Origin: Acidobacteriota bacterium | GTDB lineage: Bacteria > Acidobacteriota > Terriglobia > Terriglobales > Acidobacteriaceae | Direction: 5' to 3' | Assembly (NCBI GenBank): GCA_003225555.1 | Contig: QIAM01000009.1 | Location: 1-56,550, forward strand | DNA length: 56,550 bases | Part shown: positions 51,842-56,550 of the stretch, one piece after another | Layout of the letters: each line of letters begins with the position of its first letter | How positions within the stretch are numbered: position 1 is the first letter of the stretch | The notes under the pieces: model-generated | Told to the model about the DNA's origin: nothing | The model's database searches: none | What the model saw: the letters and a program-made list of their open reading frames with translations, nothing else | Made by a program: the position numbers and the translations under genes

Positions 51842-52726
51842 TTGTCTCTAAAGCGATTGATTATAACTTTCGCCTCGGTTGCGCTTCTGAGTCTGCTTCC
51901 GGACGCTGCATTTTCTCAAGCTGCGTCTGGCCTAAATCTGCAGCGCGCAGGCGTTACAATGCCCGCTCTGGATCTGGCTCGACTCCACTTCCCCCCCTCG
52001 GACTTGCCCGAGGCTGACGCGCGGGAGAACTCCACAAGGTCGATTCAACCGGAGGAAGGCCTCGTTCGTCGTAGCGTTCGACGAACCTTGCAGGATCAGA
52101 AGAGTCTGTACCTGGCTCCTTTCAAACCCTCGAACTTCAAATGGCATCTCCTGGTTTTGGGAGGCTTTGGAGCGTTGTTAGCCACGGACCGGCGCATTGA
52201 AAAGCATCTGCCTGGAGGGAACGTCAACCTCTACTCTAACATTTCGAATGTGGCGATCGGCACGCTCTCTGGCGCGCTGACAGCAACTTGGATCTACGGC
52301 TTCAAGACCAACAACTCCAAGGCCAAGGACATGGGGTATCTGGAACTGGAAACGCTGGTCAACACCTTTCTAATCTACACGCCGATGCAACTCATTGGAG
52401 CACGCCAGCGTCCCGGTGAAGGAAATGGCATGGGCGATTTTGGCAAACATCACTCCGTCAACACGTCATTTCCAGCAGGCCACCCGATGTTTACGTGGGC
52501 CATGGCCAGCACAGTTGCTCACGAGTATCCGAAACCGTGGGTGAAAATTCTGGCCTATGGAGCGGCCACGGCCGTGACAGGCGGGAGATTGTTAGGACGC
52601 AATCACTGGGCGTCCGACACGCTTCTCGGTAGCGCTCTCGGATACTTCATCGGATCGCACGTCTTCCACACTCGTTGCAACCCGCAATTCAGTACCGCCT
52701 GCCATCGTTCAAGCGACGACCAGTAA
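51842..52726 (+). CDS. PAP2-superfamily phosphatase, membrane-associated
   Basis: 294 aa from TTG at 51842 (GGGAG 7 nt upstream). Signal peptide to ~26. After an ~80-residue periplasmic segment come several membrane helices and the three PAP2 motifs: a K...RP-like IGARQRPGEG, SFPAGHP (PSGH) and GRNHWASDTLLGSALG (SR...H..SD). The first motif lacks part of the Lys-Arg spacing but the catalytic His residues are present. Likely dephosphorylates lipid phosphates or undecaprenyl pyrophosphate in the periplasm. Confidence 0.88.
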   Translation: MSLKRLIITFASVALLSLLPDAAFSQAASGLNLQRAGVTMPALDLARLHFPPSDLPEADARENSTRSIQPEEGLVRRSVRRTLQDQKSLYLAPFKPSNFKWHLLVLGGFGALLATDRRIEKHLPGGNVNLYSNISNVAIGTLSGALTATWIYGFKTNNSKAKDMGYLELETLVNTFLIYTPMQLIGARQRPGEGNGMGDFGKHHSVNTSFPAGHPMFTWAMASTVAHEYPKPWVKILAYGAATAVTGGRLLGRNHWASDTLLGSALGYFIGSHVFHTRCNPQFSTACHRSSDDQ

Positions 52727-52747
52727 CTCTCGATCAGCACGGACCAC

Positions 52748-52780
52748 GTGGAGACAGCCGCCCCGGCTGTCCCGACGAGC
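52748..52780 (-). repeat. palindromic repeat, ACAGCC/GGCTGT family
   Basis: Plus strand GGAGACAGCCGCCCCGGCTG then TCCCGACGAGC. Inverted relative to the copies at 42898 and 47332. Lies between the PAP2 and HIT genes. Confidence 0.7.
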
Positions 52781-52880
52781 GCAGGGAGGAGTCCAAGGCA
52801 CAGCTCCTGCTTCTGTTCCTACTGAACGCAGCCGCCCAAGTTCCCCGCCCAAGCCCACATCTGCTACCCTGCCCAAGACT

Positions 52881-53363
52881 ATGGATTATCTCTGGACTCC
52901 CTGGCGCTACGCGTATGTCTCGACAACGGAGAAGACATCGGCCTGCGTCTTCTGCGACGCCGTACAAGCCGGAGACGACCACAAGGCGCTCATCGTCCAT
53001 CGCGCCCAGCATGGCTTTGTCATCCTGAACGCCTATCCCTATACGCCCGGCCACGTGATGATCGTCCCCTACGCGCATCTGGACGAACTGCGAAAGCTGC
53101 CAGCCGACGCGGCGAACGAAATGATGGAACTATCCCAGCGCATGGAGTCGGCGCTGCGCGAACTCTATCACCCGGATGGAATCAACCTGGGCATGAACAT
53201 TGGGAAAGCCGCGGGCGCGGGAATCGCGGGACACATTCACATGCACGTACTGCCGCGTTGGGTGGCTGACGCGAACTTCGTCTCGGTGGTGTGCGAGACG
53301 CGGGTTCTGCCCGAGATGCTGGAAGAAACGTGGCAGAGGATGAGGAAGGCCCTCGGTACCTGA
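52881..53363 (+). CDS. HIT-family hydrolase/transferase (Ap4A phosphorylase-like)
   Basis: 160 aa from ATG at 52881; no strong SD. Starts MDYLWTPWRYAYV, typical of bacterial HIT proteins close to Ap4A phosphorylase. CVFC (~22-25) begins the zinc site, with its remaining His further on. Catalytic triad in GHIHMHVLPRW. Complete. Acts on dinucleoside polyphosphates or nucleotidyl adducts in the cytoplasm. Confidence 0.93.
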   Translation: MDYLWTPWRYAYVSTTEKTSACVFCDAVQAGDDHKALIVHRAQHGFVILNAYPYTPGHVMIVPYAHLDELRKLPADAANEMMELSQRMESALRELYHPDGINLGMNIGKAAGAGIAGHIHMHVLPRWVADANFVSVVCETRVLPEMLEETWQRMRKALGT

Positions 53364-53444
53364 ACGCTCAGAGGAGTGTCCGTCGGGGCTGCGAGCAAAC
53401 AGCGGTCGACGTCGAATCACTGATTTAGGAGTTTTACACCAGCA

Positions 53445-53924
53445 ATGCTCTCGATTCGTCCTGCAACCGTTGCCGATGCAGGTCTGCTTTGCGCTCTGAT
53501 TCGTAAGTTGGCGGAGTTCGAGCACGAACTGGATCTTGTGAAAATTCAAGAGGAGGATTTGGTGCGGGATGGGTTCGGAGCAAATCCGAAATTCCGCGCA
53601 CTGATTGCCGAGTGGGAGGGGCAGGCGGCCGGGTATGCCCTCATCTTCGATTACTATTCGACTTGGGCGGGGCCAGGATTGTTTCTGGAGGATCTTTTTG
53701 TGCGCGAACAGTTTCGCGGGCGAGGAATCGGAAAAGAGTTGTTGGCGGCAGTGGCGCGGATTGCCGTCCAGGAAAACCGCTACGGCGTTCATTGGGAAGT
53801 GCTCGACTGGAATGAGAAGGCGATTGAAATGTACAAGTTGCTGGGTGCGAAGTTTCGCGATCAATGGCGGCCGCTTTTACTGAGGGATGAAGCATTGCAT
53901 CGGCTTGCTGGGAAGACCACGTAA
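53445..53924 (+). CDS. GNAT N-acetyltransferase, diamine acetyltransferase-like
   Basis: 159 aa. ATG at 53445 with TTTAGGAG about 14 nt upstream. GNAT fold with acetyl-CoA loop VREQFRGRGIGKELL and a C-terminal WEVLDWNEKAIEMYKLLGAK. The AGPGLFLEDLFV and DYYSTWAG stretches match the SSAT/thialysine acetyltransferase group. Substrate probably a small amine (inference). Confidence 0.92.
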   Translation: MLSIRPATVADAGLLCALIRKLAEFEHELDLVKIQEEDLVRDGFGANPKFRALIAEWEGQAAGYALIFDYYSTWAGPGLFLEDLFVREQFRGRGIGKELLAAVARIAVQENRYGVHWEVLDWNEKAIEMYKLLGAKFRDQWRPLLLRDEALHRLAGKTT

Positions 53925-54011
53925 GAAAGCATGCTCGGATTTCGCAGGCTGCGCGAGGCTCCTGCAGTAAATGACGAAACGGGCGGTACACTTCGTTCGG
54001 AGGTTCACACG

Positions 54012-54470
54012 ATGAAAGTTGCCGGCGTGTTGATGGCAGTGATGTGGGCCGCGGGAATGCTTGTCTGGGCTCAGCAGGAGAGTAAATCGGACACGAAATC
54101 GAAGATCGTTGCCCTGGAGCAAGCCTGCAACCAGGCATACAAATCCGCCGATACCAAGGCGCTGGGCTCGCTTCTCGACAACGGCATTGTGCTGGTCAAC
54201 GATGATGGGTCCGTGCAGACTAAGGCGGAGTTCCTGGCCAGCATAAAGTCGTCCCCTTCCCAGGCGGGGTCGCAGGAGCAGCAAGTAGTGCCGGAGTCGA
54301 TGAGCGTCCATGTGTTCGGAAATACCGCCATTGCGACAGGAGTGTTTCGCGCCAAGGGAGTGGAGGGCGGGAAGGCCTACTCCAGGCGCGAGCGATTTAT
54401 CGATACCTGGGTCCTCAAGGATGGCCAGTGGAGGTGCGTTGGGACGGACGCAACTCCGATTTTGCACTGA
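54012..54470 (+). CDS. secreted NTF2-like (DUF4440) protein
   Basis: 152 aa. ATG at 54012; the 27 codons upstream in frame lack an SD. Signal peptide to ~20 (MAVMWAAGMLVWAQ). SnoaL/DUF4440-type cone fold: IVALEQACNQAYKSADTKAL, SLLDNGIVLVNDDGSVQTKA, FIDTWVLKDGQWRCVGTDAT. Function unknown; relatives bind or isomerise small ligands. Confidence 0.85.
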   Translation: MKVAGVLMAVMWAAGMLVWAQQESKSDTKSKIVALEQACNQAYKSADTKALGSLLDNGIVLVNDDGSVQTKAEFLASIKSSPSQAGSQEQQVVPESMSVHVFGNTAIATGVFRAKGVEGGKAYSRRERFIDTWVLKDGQWRCVGTDATPILH

Positions 54471-54516
54471 CGTTGGAACGTAGTGGCGGCGAGCTTTCAC
54501 AACCTGTACCTCTAGA

Positions 54517-55908
54517 ATGAAAAATGTTGTCCGAGTCGTCGGGGCTGGCCTTGCCGGAAGCGAGGCGGCATGGCAGTGCGCGCGGCGGGCCATCAACGTG
54601 GAGTTGTTCGAGATGCGCCCAGTGCGGTCGACGCCGGCGCATCAGACGGCGGACTTCGCGGAATTGGTGTGCTCGAATTCCCTGAAGTCGGATAGTGAGA
54701 ATACAGCTCCCTGGCTACTGAAGGAGGAGATGCGGCGGGCGGGATCGCTGCTGCTCGAGATTGCGCGGGAGTGTGCGGTTCCGGCGGGACATGCCCTGGC
54801 GGTGGATCGCGTCGCGTTTGCGGCGCGGGTAACAGAGGCGATTACTCGTGAGGGGCGGATCACGGTTCGGCGCGAAGAGATCACGTCGGTTGACGAAGCT
54901 GGTGAACAGGTCACGATCGTCGCGACGGGGCCACTGACTTCGGAGTCATTGGCGGAAGAGATTGCGCGGCTTAGTGAGCCGCAAGAAAGGGCAGAACCCG
55001 AGCGGGCGAGTCGCCCGCTCCCACACAATTCACATAGTCCCCATCTCTATTTCTATGACTCGATCAGCCCGATCGTCGAAGCCGATTCGATCGATATGAC
55101 GCGCGTGTATTTGGCGGCGCGGTATGACAAAGGATCGGCGGACTACATCAATTGTCCGATGACCAAGGGCGAATACTCACGCTTTTATGATGCGCTGCTC
55201 GAAGCGCAATCGGTCGAAGAGCGCGATTGGGAAAAGCTGAACTACTTTGAAGGCTGCCTGCCCATTGAGGAGATTGCGCGCCGCGGGCGGGACACACTGC
55301 GCTTTGGGCCGATGAAACCGGTGGGCTTGATGGATCCGCGAACAGGAAAGATGCCATACGCGGTGGTACAGTTGCGCCAGGAGAATCTGCGCGCGGACTC
55401 CTACAACCTGGTGGGATTTCAAAATCATCTGAAATTTGGCGAGCAGGCGCGTGTGCTGCGGCTGATTCCGGGTCTGGAGAACGCGCAGTTTTTCCGCTAC
55501 GGGCAGATTCACCGCAATACCTACATCAATGCTCCCACGCTGCTGCGCGAGACGTTGCAGATGAAAGCGCATCCCTACGTTCTGTTTGCGGGACAGATTT
55601 GTGGGGTGGAAGGATACGTGGAGTCAATCGCCACCGGGCTGATGGCCGGAATGCACGCGGCAGCGATGGCTTCTGGACTCGATCCTCTGCCTTCTCCGCG
55701 AGCTTCGGCGTTTGGATCGCTGGTGCACTACGTCACGCACGCCGATCCCCGGAACTTTCAGCCGGCGAACATTACGTTTGATCTCCTGCCGGCATTGGAC
55801 AAGAAGGTTCGCGACCGCAAGGAGCGGCATCGCTTGCAGTGTGAGCTGGCGCTGAGGGAGTTTGATGCGTGGATGGAGAAGGCTGGGATGCCGGCGGTGA
55901 GAGCCTGA
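54517..55908 (+). CDS. trmFO: tRNA m5U54 methyltransferase TrmFO (folate/FAD-dependent) with repeat-derived insert
   Basis: 463 aa from ATG at 54517. FAD fold VVGAGLAGSEAAWQCARR. The two catalytic Cys are in VCSNSLKSD and EGCLPIEEIARRG. YINCPMTKGEYSRFYDALLE and RFGPMKPVGLMDPRTGK are diagnostic. Makes ribothymidine at position 54 of tRNA using methylenetetrahydrofolate. Residues ~153-175, between the TSESLAEEIA helix and LYFYDSISPIVEAD, are not family sequence; part of this segment (about 162-172) is encoded by a palindrome at 54999-55032 in frame. Confidence 0.96.
   Translation: MKNVVRVVGAGLAGSEAAWQCARRAINVELFEMRPVRSTPAHQTADFAELVCSNSLKSDSENTAPWLLKEEMRRAGSLLLEIARECAVPAGHALAVDRVAFAARVTEAITREGRITVRREEITSVDEAGEQVTIVATGPLTSESLAEEIARLSEPQERAEPERASRPLPHNSHSPHLYFYDSISPIVEADSIDMTRVYLAARYDKGSADYINCPMTKGEYSRFYDALLEAQSVEERDWEKLNYFEGCLPIEEIARRGRDTLRFGPMKPVGLMDPRTGKMPYAVVQLRQENLRADSYNLVGFQNHLKFGEQARVLRLIPGLENAQFFRYGQIHRNTYINAPTLLRETLQMKAHPYVLFAGQICGVEGYVESIATGLMAGMHAAAMASGLDPLPSPRASAFGSLVHYVTHADPRNFQPANITFDLLPALDKKVRDRKERHRLQCELALREFDAWMEKAGMPAVRA
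54999..55032 (+). repeat. palindromic repeat inside trmFO
   Basis: GAGCGGGCGA-G-TCGCCCGCTC, a near-perfect 10-bp stem, followed by CCACACAATTC; the same CCCACA tail follows the hairpins at 42898 and 46653. Confidence 0.8.
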
Positions 55909-55949
55909 TCGCAGAGAGCGCCGAGAACGGCCGCAGAGAGCGCGAAGAA

Positions 55950-56432
55950 ATGCGAGAAGTGCAGGTTCAGATTCGGCGTGCCCGGATCGGGGATTGCGCT
56001 GCGATTGCCGAGCTGCTTTACCAGTCTTTTGTGGAGTTCAAGCCTCTTTATACAGATGGCGGATTTGCAGCGACCACGCCTTCGGCGGCGCTACTCGAAA
56101 CGCGCATGCGGGAGGGACCGCTGTGGGTGGCTCTGTCCGACGGCGTCATTGTGGGAACGGTCTCTGCTGTGAGGAAGGGAGCCTCGGCTTATATCAGGGG
56201 CATGGCGGTGTTGCCTGCGACGCGTGGAGCGGGGGCTGGATGCCGACTGCTTCAGGAAGTTGAACAGTGGGCCGCCGGCGAAGGACTTACGCGGCTCTTT
56301 CTGAGTACAACGCCATTTCTTGCTTCGGCGATCCGACGGTATGAGAAATCTGGCTTTCGGCGTACCGATGATGGGCCGCATGATTTGTTTGGTACGCCGC
56401 TGTTTACGATGGAGAAGGTGATCGGCACCTAG
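55950..56432 (+). CDS. GNAT N-acetyltransferase
   Basis: 160 aa from ATG at 55950 (GAAGAAA just upstream); the frame extends into trmFO but the longer form has no SD. GNAT motif A in YIRGMAVLPATRGAGAGCRL, motif B in STTPFLASAIRRYEKSGFRR. Substrate unknown. Follows trmFO by 41 nt and may be co-transcribed. Confidence 0.88.
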   Translation: MREVQVQIRRARIGDCAAIAELLYQSFVEFKPLYTDGGFAATTPSAALLETRMREGPLWVALSDGVIVGTVSAVRKGASAYIRGMAVLPATRGAGAGCRLLQEVEQWAAGEGLTRLFLSTTPFLASAIRRYEKSGFRRTDDGPHDLFGTPLFTMEKVIGT

Positions 56433-56463
56433 CGCGCATTATTCATATATTTGAAGACAACAA

Positions 56464-56550
56464 AAGCCTCCTCTGTTACAAACATGTTGACTAGACCTGT
56501 TTGCGGCAACAAAAGAGGCTTCTGAATGTCTGAAGATAGCACAACACAGT
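56464..56550 (+). other. inverted repeat and start of a possible gene at the right edge
   Basis: AAGCCTC (56464-56470) and GAGGCTT (56515-56521) are inverse arms extended by TCTGTT and AACAAAAGA. An ATG at 56526 opens a frame (MSEDSTTQ) that leaves the window. Could be a gene leader or an insertion sequence end; not resolvable here. Confidence 0.35.

Overview
The window looks like a chromosomal segment of an Acidobacteriota bacterium (Terriglobia-like; an inference from gene content). The supporting content is an Oar-type TonB receptor with an N-terminal carboxypeptidase-regulatory-like domain, many secreted peptidases (M13, S9, M14, M28), a sulfatase-TPR fusion, a GloVer-type repeat relic, a DUF5655 protein, and many families of short GC-rich palindromic repeats.

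Layout. 1-877: 5' part of a group II intron with its reverse transcriptase, inserted antisense directly against the ribosome binding site of a secreted protein with two ExbD-like domains. 1.7-10.5 kb: M13 peptidase, thiC, a secreted DUF4097-like protein, a relic REP-associated (RAYT) transposase with three matching REP hairpins, an RbsD/FucU-like protein and a prolyl oligopeptidase. 10.6-21.7 kb: an accessory zone that starts at tRNA-Asn. It holds a 5'-truncated IS110 transposase, a two-gene histidine kinase operon, small conserved proteins, a 145-bp MITE with 8-bp target duplications, an N-terminally shortened M28 peptidase, a fungal-type cytosine deaminase, a frameshifted tyrosine recombinase and fragments of two-component proteins. 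21.9-26.1 kb: FAD oxidoreductase, betaine-homocysteine methyltransferase-like protein and APC permease in one run. 26.1-36.5 kb: minus-strand secreted and surface functions (DinB, M14 carboxypeptidase, sulfatase-TPR, TonB receptor, secreted propeller-like protein).

36.6-42.1 kb is the most interesting part. A GAF-GAF-AAA+ sigma-54 activator sits among three sigma-54-type promoters (GG-N10-GC). Each has TGTCA/TGACA operators about 85-100 bp upstream. They drive a STAS protein followed by a degenerate sigma-factor-like protein, a very small membrane protein, and an outer-membrane beta-barrel. This looks like a self-contained, possibly undescribed sigma-54 regulon.

42.2-51.4 kb: a 2-oxoacid dehydrogenase and lipoate cluster on the minus strand (lpdA, lipB, E1 alpha, E1 beta, then cytochrome c) broken by a YefM/RelE-type toxin-antitoxin pair, followed by rpsA with a good sigma-70 promoter. 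51.8-56.4 kb: PAP2 protein, HIT protein, two GNAT acetyltransferases, an NTF2-like secreted protein and trmFO.

A second theme is palindromic repeats. Several families recur between genes and also lie in frame inside E1 alpha, lipB and trmFO, where they encode extra peptide. The stem sequences of separate copies differ by compensating changes.
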